From NCBI GenBank assembly GCA_019055375.1, contig JAHQIW010006155.1, positions 18,836 to 82,835 of the forward strand: 64,000 bases of DNA. Direction: 5' to 3'. Source of the stretch: Parelaphostrongylus tenuis. Taxonomy: Eukaryota > Nematoda > Chromadorea > Rhabditida > Metastrongylidae. The translations under genes and the position numbers were made by a program. Each line of letters opens with the position of its first letter. The first letter of the stretch is position 1. Shown here piece after piece: positions 42,527 through 52,999 of the stretch. The notes beneath the pieces are model-generated. The model did not search any database and was not told where the DNA came from. It saw nothing but the letters and a program-made list of their open reading frames with translations.

Positions 42527-43021
42527 ATGGCCATCTGTACCTACAATGTAAGAACACTTGATCACGAATCCACTATAGAAGATCTATTGAGTCAGGTTAA
42601 AAGGATAAGGTACGACGTCATTGGCCTGGTTGAGAAGAGAAGACGCCATCCTTTTTACGCAGTTTATAACACCGTAGAAACAACTGGTTCTTCAAAATGC
42701 ATAACAGAGGTGTCCGGCGTTGGTGTCCCCGTCAAATCGAATTTGACCGTAAACATCGATTTACTTGAACAACTAAAAACCCGTATCGAACGATTAGGGT
42801 TGGAACGAAGTGATTCAATGCCGGCTTTGACCATCTTCGTTGCTTACTCCCAACATCAAGCTGTGACGATGAAGTCGAGGCGTTCTACATGGACCTCAAA
42901 AAAATTGTTTAGAGATAACCATGCCTTCTTCAAGATTGTTGTCGGAAATTTCAACACGAAAATTGGATCAAGGAGAACGTCTGAAGAACGTTACATTGGG
43001 ACCTACGGACTAGAGGAATGA
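42527..43021 (+). pseudogene. RTE copy 2 endonuclease fragment
   Basis: Equivalent to the endonuclease of copy 1 (ICTYNVRTL, LVEKRRRHPF with the Glu displaced to VEK, VGNFNTKIG for VGDFNAKIG, so the catalytic Asp is Asn). This copy retains the correct frame through SRRTSEERYIGTYGLEE, where copy 1 has a frameshift, but is frame-shifted elsewhere (for example YSQHQAVTMKSRRS). Confidence 0.85.
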
Positions 43022-43640
43022 ACAGGGTAAGAGACTATTTGAGTTTATCACGACGATTCAAACTATCCACGCTAACTCACAATTCCAAAACCCCACTCTC
43101 AAGTGTGGACGTGGTAGTTTCCCAATGGAGAGTACCATGACGAAATAGACCACAACTCAGTGAATCGAAGGTTTTGCTTGAAAAATGTCGCCGTCGTTTT
43201 CAAGCTCTACACGGGATCAGACCATAGCTTCCTTCCTCCAACGCTCCATTTTTCTCGGAAATGACAGAAAGCCGCTGAATTCAAACAACGAAGTCTCAAG
43301 ACTACCCTAAATTGGGACGTATTCAAATCATTGGTCTGCTCCTGGAAAAATACCGTTGCCAACAACATCACCGAAAAATGCTGCCGGCTTTTGAACATCT
43401 TCACGCCAGCGCTATGAAAGGCGAGAATCCTAACGTCACGAAGAGATGTTGGTCTCCGCAGACTGTGGAACCGATATCAGCGCGGAAACGCATGAGTTAC
43501 AGACGTCCAAAACCTTGCGTCCGAACTTGCGCAATGCTGCAAAAAAGCAATAAAAAGGCCTCAAAGAGAGATGAGCAGCCGCCATGGCAGAAGCTGCAAA
43601 AGTTGGGAAGAGTATTCGCAAAGTTTAACGTGGCTTCGAT

Positions 43641-43893
43641 GCGCCGTGGCCGAGTGGCTGCGACGATGATTTCTGCGCGCGTGGAGCCTGAGCTCCGCCT
43701 CGTCACTCTGCGGCAGTCAACAAAAACATTCCACAGAACTCCACAGCCAAGGTATCCTTGACATTGCAAAGAAACCTGCTCCACCAGCACTCTACGTCAT
43801 TCAAGAAGAAGGCGAGCAACGAATCGAGTGCTAGAAGTACCGGGATTCGCGCAGCAAAAATTGTGATAACGGGTCGCGAAATAATTAAATAAA
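43641..43893 (+). mobile_element. SINE family 2 (tRNA-like head) nested in RTE
   Basis: It interrupts the RTE linker. The head GCCGTGGCCGAGTGGCTGCG resembles a tRNA-Ser/Leu A-box region; no convincing B box is seen. The 3' end is A-rich (AATAAACAATAAAC). RTE sequence resumes after GAGGCCTCT, which mirrors GTGGCTTCG before the insert, so about 9 bp were duplicated. A second copy lies at 55205-55375, sharing GGCAGTCAACAAAAAC-like and TTGCAAAGAAACCT-like blocks. Confidence 0.7.
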
Positions 43894-44508
43894 CAATAAA
43901 CGAGGCCTCTCTAATTGTAAGATGAAAATGATCGCACTCCGATGCCCTGACGGGACACTTACAGCTTCCAAAGGGGCAATAGAGAAAATCACCCATCAGC
44001 ACTACTAAAATCTCTTCGGTAGTCATGCGCTCTTACCGTTACTTAAATTGAAATAGGATGATTCTGTCAATCCATCGCTTTTCCCTTCCATCCGACATGC
44101 TATATCGTCGATGAAGAACAGAACAACAACCGGTCCAGACATGATTAGACCAAAACACCTAAAGAACCTACCGCCAGTTCTCATCAACATCCTGGCTCGG
44201 CTCTCCCACTCGCTTCCTGTCAAAATGCAAGGTTCCCATTCAATGAAAAACCAGCAAGGCCGTGTTGTTGTTCAAAAAATAAGACCTTTACGACATACAG
44301 TCATCGCCCAATCTGCTTGCCGTCCGCTGTCTATAAACTCTTCACCCAATTCATCTTAAACAGGATTAACAGAACAATGGACGAAGCGCAGCCATTGCGA
44401 ACAAGCAGGGTTCCGAAAAAGATCTAGTGCCATAGATCACATTTCGTACGATTATCACAGGACTTACTGAAGTTTCACGAAAGTAGGAACTATAGCTCTG
44501 TCTCACTT

Positions 44509-45580
44509 TGAGCATCTTGGACTTTTTACATGCCCTTTGTGAAGAAATCGCACAAAAAGGTCGCTGGTCTTCCTGTAGGGAGCTTAATAAACCGATGAAT
44601 CCGGGACGGTGATGGCTCTCGTCCATCGGTTTGTCGTTAGAGCTCTTCACATGTCCGGTTCACTTTATTTTCGACATCCTGGCAGTACAACAGCGTCTTT
44701 GATCTCCGATCGTTGACGTAGGACGGGACATCGTATCCTTCCTGTGATTTGAAAGATGCGGACTATTCCTAGTATCGACCTCTCGACTCCGCGTTCACTA
44801 AAGTCAAGTGATCTTTCATCCTGCTTACGTAGCGACCAGGTTTCTGCTGCCATACGTTGAGGCAGGGTAATCGTCGAGTCGAAAAGGAGGGCACGGAGTC
44901 GGATGTTCTTTGTCCTCTTCATTACATCTTCGATGCTCTTAAACGTTCCTCAAGCCGCTTGCTTCCTTTTGATCAATTTCGGAGTTCAGTCATTTATCAT
45001 GCTGATTTCACGAAGGTTGTACGTAACTGGAGCATTGGAAGATTCTCGTCCCGTTTAGCGTGAATGAGGCATTCGAAACCCATTCGTTCCTCATGAACGT
45101 CGTTTTCGTTAAGTCTAGTTTAAAAGTAATCTTTCCAGAGGCTTTGTCGAAATCGGTCAATATTCGTTCCGCTTGGCTGATATTTGGTCAAGACGATATC
45201 ATCAGCAAAGCGAGATTGGTTTAGTTGTCCACCGTCAATTTTCACTCCCATATCGTCCCATTCTAATGTTCGCATGACATTTTGAATGGTGCCAGTGAAT
45301 AATTTGTTAAAATTGTATCGCCTTTCGGACCCCTCTTTTTGCGTCGATGTTGATATTGTTGCTGAATAAAGATATTTTGGTTGTGAAATCTTTATACAAC
45401 TCACAAAGCATCATTGTGTACCGAGTAGGAGGGAACTGGTTATCCAGAGCCTCTATAACCGCTTCTGTTTCCACTGTACGAAAGGCTTTCTTCAGATCGA
45501 TAGAAGTGAATCCGTAGAGCCAGAAGGGCTTCTGGGTCACTCTTTCACGCAATAAGGTAAAGTGGAAAATATTGCTTCCA
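44509..45580 (-). mobile_element. inverted internal segment of RTE copy 2
   Basis: Corresponds to about 4610-5630 of copy 1 in reverse. One boundary falls at AGCATC (reverse of GATGCT), and the other falls within the ATTGAAGTTTCG region. Its RT catalytic FADD is readable (FADDIVL on minus, near 45190-45210). Confidence 0.85.
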
Positions 45581-45663
45581 TCAGCTCGAGTCACTCGACG
45601 ACCAACGGAACGACAGGTGAAACAGGTGATTTTGGTATATAATTTGCCTATACTTGCTATAAG

Positions 45664-46060
45664 ATGGAGGTTCCACGGGAACAGATTCTCTTGCTACTCT
45701 TGAACGAATTGTGTATAGGGGAGCGATGCTAGTGATGCGGCACAGAGATGATAGGCGCGGAGCGAGTTTCATCTTAGAGCAGGTACGGGCAAAGTTGACA
45801 CCAAATCTCACAAGAAAATGCGCAATTGAATGACAGCAAGTTCATGCAATTTCAATGCAAAAATCTCATAAAAGGCCCAAACGGTGCGAACTTTGCAATT
45901 TGTTGCATGATAGCGCTCAACTCCATGTTGTAAAACCGATCGAAAACGTCATAAAAGAGCTGAGGTTAAGAGTTTTAACTTACCCACCTTACTCTCCCGA
46001 CACTGCCAGATTACCACTCAAATTTACCAAATTTAAATTACAGATCAGTAAATCTAAATA
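45664..46060 (+). mobile_element. mariner-like element, internally deleted
   Basis: The start MEVPREQILLLLLNELCIGE resembles the N-terminus of mariner transposases. It is followed after a gap of only about 200 bp by LLHDSAQLHV (second catalytic Asp) and LTYPPYSPDTARL (third Asp), C-terminal motifs normally about 200 codons later. The DNA-binding domain and first Asp are missing. It could only be a non-autonomous derivative. Confidence 0.75.
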
Positions 46061-46069
46061 AAAAAACGA

Positions 46070-46980
46070 CATTCAAGAGCATAGAGTAGCCATGTTCAGA
46101 TCTTGTTAGAAAAAATTTTTTCATATAAAAAAACATATAAATAAATGTTTTCAGAGCTTTTTCAGATGACAAAGAGTTAGTATATCTTATTTTCTACTAT
46201 TATTACATCGAGAAACGGCTGAGTCATATTTGTATGCTAATATGTATTTCTTCTGACTAGTGTTCATAAGCTTCTTTCTATGATTGATTGCTGTACAATA
46301 ACAATCTTCTATTGATTACTTTGACCTGCAGGTATCACTCCACATCCAAGCACTGCTGAAACTGTGACTAGCAGTGAAATAGGGGAAGATTCTGTCGAAG
46401 GTATTGCCATCGTTGGAATTGTTTCCGTTGTTGTTCTTAAAAAATTGAGTATCATCGGCGCTACTCCTCCTTGAGTTTTGCACGGGCATTAATGGCTTTC
46501 AACTGATTATTATAAAATTTATGCATAATATTCAAAGTTAAGTCTTATGACTGACTCTGCTATTTCGAAGCACAAAGGCTTCGGATAATGAAATGAAATG
46601 CACGTAAAATTTTAAATGACAATGAGCAGCATGGAAGAGATCACTCAAACGGAAATATCAGTTAATGCACTATTGTCTCAAGGGGAGTAGTAGTTCAGAG
46701 TCAGTTCCGCCCACTCATCTTTGATGACAAAACGGCGAAATCACTACTGCACTTTTCAGAAAAACTCTCTTTTGGAAAATGTCAAATGGCTAACGCAATG
46801 TAGAACGAACTGTGAAAAGTTTCGACAACAAATCTGCAAAAAATCATGATCGCGTTGGTGGGGTCTGGTGTTCTTACTAGCCTAACAAGTTTAGTATACT
46901 AAGAAATCTTTTTTGATGAAGGCGCATGATATGCCACAAGAAGTCATCTGGTTGACAATTCTGGTTCGGTAAAAGTTTTG
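46070..46980. other. unassigned AT-rich region
   Basis: No gene or repeat recognised. Confidence 0.4.
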
Positions 46981-46984
46981 GTTC

Positions 46985-47395
46985 AAAAATGAAGAGCATC
47001 GACGACGACGAAAACGAGCATGCGCAATTTGATTTATTTTGGTCTCTGAGCTTGTGTTAGATAGTGCGGAGTCCAACTGCCCTTGTGCCATTTCTTGCCT
47101 ACATCTCTTGAAATCTTTCGGGTCTGCTCGTCCGAACATTGAAAATCATTGGCCAAATCACCAGTTGGCAAAGTCGGATCTTCTTCTATCGCTTCAATGA
47201 TTGCTTCTCAGTCAATCTCACGCGATCTTCCGGTCTTGGATGATCGCATGATTAGCCAAATCAGTGTCTCCATTGCTAAACTTCGTAAACCATTCATACG
47301 CCGTAGTTCTATCCACAACTTGCGGCCTTTTGCACGACTGATGTTGTCAAATGCAGTTTCATTACTGTGCCCCAAATAAAACTAGTGAAGCGGTA
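46985..47395 (-). mobile_element. mariner transposase N-terminal fragment, minus strand
   Basis: In several frames of the minus strand: YLGHSNETAFDNI, TAYEWFTKFSNGDTDLA (mariner motif between the two helix-turn-helix regions), EAIIEAIEEDPTLPTGDLAN, KISRDVGKKWHKGSWTPHYL (linker). The catalytic domain is missing. Confidence 0.75.
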
Positions 47396-47559
47396 AGTTG
47401 CAAATGACTTTCCGTGACGGCTCCATTGCTGGAGAAGTATGTGCGAAAGTATACCAAACGATGCTCAAGAAATTCTGCACAGAGTAGGTAAAGAAAAAGT
47501 TATTTTTGCGGGGTAATTTTTGTTTTCTGGATCAAGATCGGAATTTTAGTTGGAGACCA

Positions 47560-48300
47560 CATAAAATTACACATCGTAGGAGTAAGGAACGGCAGACTAC
47601 ATCATCATCGTTTTCTTGATGACATGATTCTTCTGATATCAACCATAACTGCGTAAAACGATCGATTATCATTGCGCTTATGAAAGATTGTTCTCCGACT
47701 AAATTTTACGAGATCGATGGCAATGAAAAAATAATTATTTTGGATGCCCCATTCACGCTCCACGGAATGAATATCGCCAAATGCTCCAGTTCACTTATCT
47801 AGGTCGGACAGTTGATATCAAGAAGCATCGATGATGTAGTGAATAAAACAAAGAACATCTAATACCGTACCCACCGTTTTGATTAGCGATTTCTTTAATC
47901 TTAGCGTGCGCATCAAAGACATGCCTGCTACTTGAGCAGGACAAAATATCAGTTGGCGTCATTGAATGCGCAGTCAAAGAACTGATGCTAAGATTATCTC
48001 ACATCACTCAAATCAAGAAAAGGATTTGCAGTTCTAAACCTACGTCAAGACTGGAAACAAGGACTCTGTTCTACATAGAAGACCTACTAAAATCATTTGA
48101 GCTGATCACAAAATGCGTTTTAGAGACAAATGCTTGGCGAGAGCCATTCCTACTGGATTGCTTAAAAAGTCGAGTGCACCACAAGCTAACCTGATTATTG
48201 CCCTGATTCATTTCATGAGAGGTCGTAGAAGAGATATGATGTCCACGCTATCCCTACAGCTAGAAGGCTTACTGTGTGGTAGGAATATATGAAAATATTA
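47560..48300 (+). mobile_element. RTE RT C-terminal fragment, decayed
   Basis: GCCCCATTCACGCTCCACGG, CCAAATGCTCCAGTTCACTT, TATCTAGGTCGGACAG and the equivalent of LRQRSKIRDAVLH near 48040-48080 match copy 1 at 5070-5480. Small internal rearrangements and deletions are present. Confidence 0.65.
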
Positions 48301-48309
48301 GCGATGGCC

Positions 48310-49160
48310 CCACGCGAGTTACTCAATGATAATGTGTGTGATGGCAACCCATGAAACTAACGGGATGAAATAGTCACGCTCATATGATGTTGACGGAATA
48401 GTTCTATAAATTCTGTAAGAGTGGTGGCCAAAGTTCTCTGTTTTAGCACTATATCGTTTTGAAAGTGCAGGATGCATTCTGTTGTAAAACTAATCTTCGT
48501 TCAAAAATTTTAATGAAACGGTAAGGAAATGTTGAACAAGGAAGCGCTACAAACAGGAATTGCTACGAGCAGGAAGTTAAAAAAGAAATGCTCCAACGCG
48601 GAAACTCATACAATAAGGGACTGCTTATACAGTTCCAATAATAGCTCGTCGTGAAACTTATAACAAGGGCGATAATTATGCAACGCTCACAATACCTTCA
48701 ATTCGTCGTTCGTTAAACTGTAAAGCAGAATTTATCGAAACTGCCGCATCCAACCATTAACGAGTTTGGTCTGTAATTGGATATCAAACCCACTTGAGCT
48801 GACACCTTTTCCTTTATGACACCTTATTTTCCCATAATTTGACTGCTTTATGATAGTTTTGTGAGCCGAAACATTCAATCAAGAAAACTGAATGGTGCAC
48901 AAAAATCCGATCTCAGGCGGAAGTTGAACCCACATTTCACCTTCACCGCATAACATGGCATTGTTAGAGCCAGTGACACTCGTTCTCCAATAGAACATAC
49001 TGCATCATCCGGATTGTACCTCGGATTGTGTGGCGCTCTTTACAAACGGCGCCACCTCTGCAAATATTGCAAATATTCCGGAAAACGGTTCTCTCCCCCC
49101 AAGTGTCTCATCCTAATGATGATCGAAGTATTTGCGTGACTAAAAATTCTACTCGTTCCA
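48310..49160. other. unassigned region
   Basis: No gene recognised. A GTGAGCCGAAACATTCAATC stretch near 48862 recalls the beta 3' half but lacks the other half. Confidence 0.4.
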
Positions 49161-49164
49161 ATTA

Positions 49165-49400
49165 TGTTAGCTACAACTCTTCGAGTAGAAACGCACCAAA
49201 TTTCATAGTTCATATCAAAGCAAGACTGGTTGCAAATCGGTGGCGTTTGTGGTATCGCCCTCTTCATCAGTGGCCCACGCGCCACACTGTGTCCTACTTT
49301 GTCGCAGGGAGGGAAGCCGTATGCCACCACGATAGCACAACGTACAATGATATTATGTTATCACAACTTTTTTCAATCGTTGGATTGCAGCTGGTAGATA
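49165..49400 (-). mobile_element. delta hammerhead element, minus strand
   Basis: On the minus strand: CCAGCTGCAATCCAACGATT, TATCATTGTACGTTGTGCTA, CATACGGCTTCCCTCCCTGC, then GGGCCA, CTGATGA, AGAGGGCGATACCAC at 49233-49276. The GAAAC half is decayed. Confidence 0.6.
49233..49276 (-). ncRNA. delta hammerhead relic
   Basis: CTGATGA is intact on the minus strand. The GAAACACGTG half reads AAACGCCACC. Inactive. Confidence 0.45.
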
Positions 49401-49514
49401 TAAACTGATAATGATATAGATAATTTATGCTATCCCTAATGTACTTTTTTATTTTTAGATAAGACTGTTCGTACCACTATTGTTAACAATTTACCGCTAG
49501 TATAACCTATAGGC

Positions 49515-49560
49515 ATAAATATATATATATATATTTATTTATTTATTTATATATGTATGT
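49515..49560. repeat. (TA)n/(TTTA)n microsatellite
   Basis: A run of TA followed by TTTA units. Confidence 0.9.
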
Positions 49561-49677
49561 CAAATATACTGGGTCTTTTGAAACTGTTTTGAGACCTCGC
49601 TCAAAAGAATCCAAAATCTAATATGCCTGGTACTTATTTTTGAGCCATGCATGTGGTCTGATATAGGCTCTTATAGA

Positions 49678-49720
49678 GTGCAATGCATATGTTTCGGTCT
49701 TGCAGTCTCATCAGTAGCAA
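49678..49720 (-). ncRNA. alpha hammerhead, core kept, stem I lost
   Basis: On the minus strand: TTGCTA, CTGATGA, GACTGCAAGACC, GAA, ACATATGC, A, TTGCAC. All single-stranded core bases are present, but the 5' strand of stem I has been replaced at the inversion junction and U16.1 is C. Confidence 0.6.
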
Positions 49721-49971
49721 TGAACAAGCGCACATGACAGACCACATTCATGGCTTGAAATCGATTACCAGGGTTTTTGAAATATGAGCGTTGTCCCAAA
49801 AAGCAGTTTAAACGAAAGGTATGATATTCCACGATTACCAGCCAAGAGCAATCGAGTGTGCAGAGCTGCCAGTTCGGTTATTTTATCACTTACCGTCCGT
49901 GTAAGACCTTCGTCGTCGACTCCTCTATGTAAGGGTAGATCCCCAAAAAAATGAGTAGACGAAAAGGCACC

Positions 49972-50014
49972 GTGCAACTGACAAGGCTGCAGAACCGAAA
50001 CAAGTGTATTGCTC
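49972..50014 (+). ncRNA. alpha hammerhead, one core change
   Basis: GTGCAA, CTGACAA (G8 changed to A), GGCTGCAGAACC, GAA, ACAAGTGT, A, TTGCTC. Stem I GCAA/TTGC remains. Confidence 0.6.
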
Positions 50015-50331
50015 TCTATGAGTGCCCATAGCGGATCACATGAATGGCTCAAAAGTAGCTAATAGGCGTAACGAAATTTGAGCGTGGTCTCATTAAACAC
50101 TCCAAACGAAAGGTAATCTATAATTTGTTAACATATTTTGAACTTTTATGCGATCCGTTTTAGCACTTCTATGACCAAAACACGTTCGTCTACCATATAG
50201 ACTTATAGTTCACGGTGCTCTTCCGTCCAGTCAGTTCGTTGCAAAAAGATACACCTCCTACTTACAAAGGAATTGTAGACAACATTCTCCATAATATAAC
50301 AAATGTAGCCCTTCTGTATGCTGCAGGACAA

Positions 50332-50870
50332 TCCACGGACCTCCTTCTTTGAGGTGTCCCGCCCGGTTAGACGTGAGTGCACGTGGCGCGTCCCCAGGAT
50401 AGGAAATCAAACGAGAACCAAAAGCGACCGTGTGTTTCCCAAAGACGCAGGTGGATTCAGAGGATGAGTTGCCTGCTTCTTCAGCGCCGACTTGACAAAA
50501 ACTCTATTTCTACGTGTCAAGTCGGCCCAAAGCCTGCAATCAAGCGGCTGGGAAGTACATGGGAGGCGGTTAGGAGTCGCCTTCAACAAATAAGCTCCTC
50601 CCGCTCTTCCGAGAGAGACTGGCAAGCTACTCGTGAGTACCCAGCCACCAAGTTTAGAGCCTGGCCAGCTATACGTTGAGTATCAAAATGACAAAAACGG
50701 TAACAGATATGGGCCTCTTTCCCTGATGCTCAGCGAATTCTAGGTGGAGCTACTGGGCTACTCTTGCACGCGATAGGGAAAAATGGAGATGCCACTGGGA
50801 CCCGCTCGAGTCACCCGACGATCAACGGCACGATAAGTGATACAGGTGATTTCCGACTATTATTCAATTT
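50332..50870 (+). mobile_element. RTE copy 3, both ends joined, coding region deleted
   Basis: The 5' UTR (CCACGGACC to GGGCCTCTTTCCCTGA, about 380 bp) is joined directly to the 3' end (TGCTCAGCGAATTCTAGG to CGATAAGTGATACAGGTGAT). Compared with copy 1, about 2.8 kb (2803 to 5628) is missing; both sides share TGA at the junction. It has the architecture of a non-autonomous element using RTE ends. Confidence 0.88.
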
Positions 50871-50879
50871 GTTCTTTTT

Positions 50880-51700
50880 CAGTCTATGTTTTTGTACTCA
50901 TTTGTTTACATTGAGAAATTCTGATTTTGACGATAAATTTGAGTGGTTGTACGACCTTCGTACTATGTCTTACTTATGAAAAAAAGATAATGTTTTGCAT
51001 TTGAAATCCGTAGTTTTAACTTCACAGCAGATTCTCTTAATATCATATAAAGAGTTTGATTCTAAGCAAACTTTGTCGCTATCATAACATAAATAACTAC
51101 TGGAGGAATATATAAGAACGTTTTTTTAGTGAAAAGAGCCCCGACTTGCCCTAAAAATTCTAAGTTTTCATTAAGTATTGTATGAATGCGCACAAATTAT
51201 GAGGTGCCGTCGCATGCAGTGAGCATCACCGTTCTTCATAAACCATTCCTTATTTTCCAATTCAAGAGCATTATGACAACTTTGACCACTATACTGAATT
51301 AGAAGATACTAAAACTGGAAAATTTATGTCGCAACGTCAGATTAAGAAGTGTTGAATTATACTATACTAGATTATTCGAATATTATGATTTTGTGGCAAT
51401 GTATAAAGGTGCATTGTATCAAGTAGCAAATGCCCCATCGATCCAGATGTGTTCGTTGATTGTTTTGAGTACGAATGCCACGCAGATCGAATTTTTAGTG
51501 AATACAGCAAAAATAAATCACGTGAAGAAAGCAACCTATAAAAAACAAAATTGCAAAACAGTATATCAGTACCCGTTATAATTATACAACAGCGTTTCAA
51601 CGACATATTAAGAACTGAATCAATTAATGAATAGTAGGCTAAAATCCAATCAATCACCAATCGATCGACCGCAAGTAATGAGTGAACTCGTAGGAGGCAC
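50880..51700. other. unassigned AT-rich region
   Basis: A 125-codon minus-strand frame (51744-51367) is hydrophobic by composition but has no family signature; I do not support it as a gene. Confidence 0.4.
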
Positions 51701-52560
51701 ATGTGGTTGAGAGACAGGAGCCAACAATATATACTGAAGTACATCGATTGATTGATGGACTGTCGCGGTCCGATCGATCGTTACATGGGTGATGAGTCAT
51801 CGTGTCTTAATACGTGAGGATGTGTCAAAACGTCAGAAATACACGGGGCTACAGAGCGAGAACCAATGGACAATTCACGAGAAGCAATCATTGCTTAATG
51901 AGCTTGCTAGCCGCAACCAGGAGACGGGATTTTGGTGAGATACCATGGCCCTCGGAAGGACGAGACCCCGGGGTAGTATGTTGGGTAGATGGCATATGAG
52001 ACTGTTGCCGCATGAGTCATATGTGTTGTTCACATGGTCTGTTTCAAGATCGTCTTACAAACCCGCTAGTTATCGGCGGTGAGTCGCCCATGACTCCCAC
52101 AGCTGGGCTCGTCTCCGTGGGCTTGCACTTACATTCGCCATCGAATTATGAGTAATCAATAATCAAACCAAAGATGGTAAACAACCCTACACGTCCTATG
52201 TGAGGTGGTCATCAGCTATCGATACGTATCTAGTGAGGCTATGTCAAGTCATGAACATCAAAAGCGACTAATAGCCAGTAAGGAGAGGGAACACGTCTAG
52301 GAAGGGAAAGATAGATAGGCGTCCACATGGGCCAGCTCCAGGCGCTCGACTGCCGCCGTCGTCGGCCCACTGTCCGCGCACAATCCGCTGCGTATCCGTC
52401 CTTCCATCCTTCAAGGCTACCTAAACGATCGTCCACGTTATCTTGTCGCTTACTCGAGTAGTATAATAAGGGAAATAGCAACGAATGTTGCATGATTTGC
52501 TACAGTGGGGTCGCGGAAAACTGAGGTTCCCCATCCTTTATTGTCGCTTCGGCCTTAACG
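51700..52560. other. GC-richer patch of unknown origin
   Basis: The composition is clearly richer in GC than the neighbours, with CpG-containing words (CCGGGGTAGTATGT, CTCGACTGCCGCCGTCGTCG). No transposase, RT, integrase or tRNA-like sequence is readable. An 84-codon frame on the minus strand (52493-52239) is the longest. Could be a solo LTR or a DNA-transposon remnant. Confidence 0.35.
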
Positions 52561-52710
52561 CCCATCTAAACAATTTGTTGCGATACGACGTCTAATATAA
52601 GCAAAGTAATAATTCCCGAGACCTACTATTATTACCCTCGGCATGCTTCAGTAGTTCCATATTTTCTTCTTTAAGCGAAACACGAGGTACTACTTCAATC
52701 GTTATTAAAC

Positions 52711-52745
52711 AGCTGACGTTTTAGCAGTTCGCATTCTTCAGAGCC
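52711..52745 (-). ncRNA. beta hammerhead, single G12 change
   Basis: On the minus strand: GGCT, CTGAAGA, A, TGCGAACTGCT, AAA, ACGT, C, AGCT. The first core half is intact; G12 has become A. Confidence 0.6.
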
Positions 52746-52908
52746 TGGATCTCCACTTGATTCACCCATTAGAACACGTGCAAAAAGCGGTGAGTATGTT
52801 TAACGTTGATTTATGTTTGATGCGATTGAAATCTAGGTCTGGTGAGTTTTTCAAAGAGAGTAATGGAGGTGTTTGACTGATTGGATTGCAGAAAACTTAA
52901 CTTTTCCA

Positions 52909-52943
52909 GGCTTTGAAGAAGACGAACTGTCGGAACGTCAGCT
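52909..52943 (+). ncRNA. beta hammerhead, C3 change
   Basis: GGCT, TTGAAGA (C3 to T), A, GACGAACTGTC, GGAACGTC, AGCT. Stem II GAC/GTC and stem I remain. Confidence 0.55.
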
Positions 52944-52999
52944 GTTGAATAAAGATCAATGTAACACCTCGTGTTTCGCTAAGTAATGAAATAAAAAAG

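Larger units (their letters stand above)
42030..45628 (+). mobile_element. RTE copy 2 with inverted middle and nested SINE
   Basis: The 5' UTR (from CCACGGATC), endonuclease and the beginning of the RT run plus to about 44508. 44509-45580 is the middle and end of the RT in reverse orientation (minus: FTSIDLKKAFRTVE, LNQSRFADDIVL, RLRALLFDSTI). The 3' tail (GCTCGAGTCACTCGACGACC, GACAGGTGAAACAGG) is again plus at about 45586-45628. A SINE-like insert lies at 43641-43893. Numerous frameshifts make it inactive. Confidence 0.88.
49590..50120. mobile_element. alpha elements, head-to-head pair
   Basis: The minus unit has its ribozyme at 49678-49720 and the end block TTTTGAGCCATGCATGTGGTC to its left. 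The plus unit runs from about 49735 through GAGCAATCGAGTGTGCAG and a ribozyme at 49972-50014 to the next unit start ACGAAATTTGAGCGTGGTCT. Confidence 0.75.

Noticed and set aside
48855..48900. Possible beta hammerhead (GAGCCGAAACATTC)
   Set aside because: Lacks the CTGANGA half and any stem II partner upstream.
51367..51744. 125-codon minus-strand frame
   Set aside because: Hydrophobic, AT-driven composition, no motif, no splice or promoter context; likely chance.
52239..52493. 84-codon minus-strand frame in the GC-richer patch
   Set aside because: No recognisable domain; length is expected by chance at this GC content.
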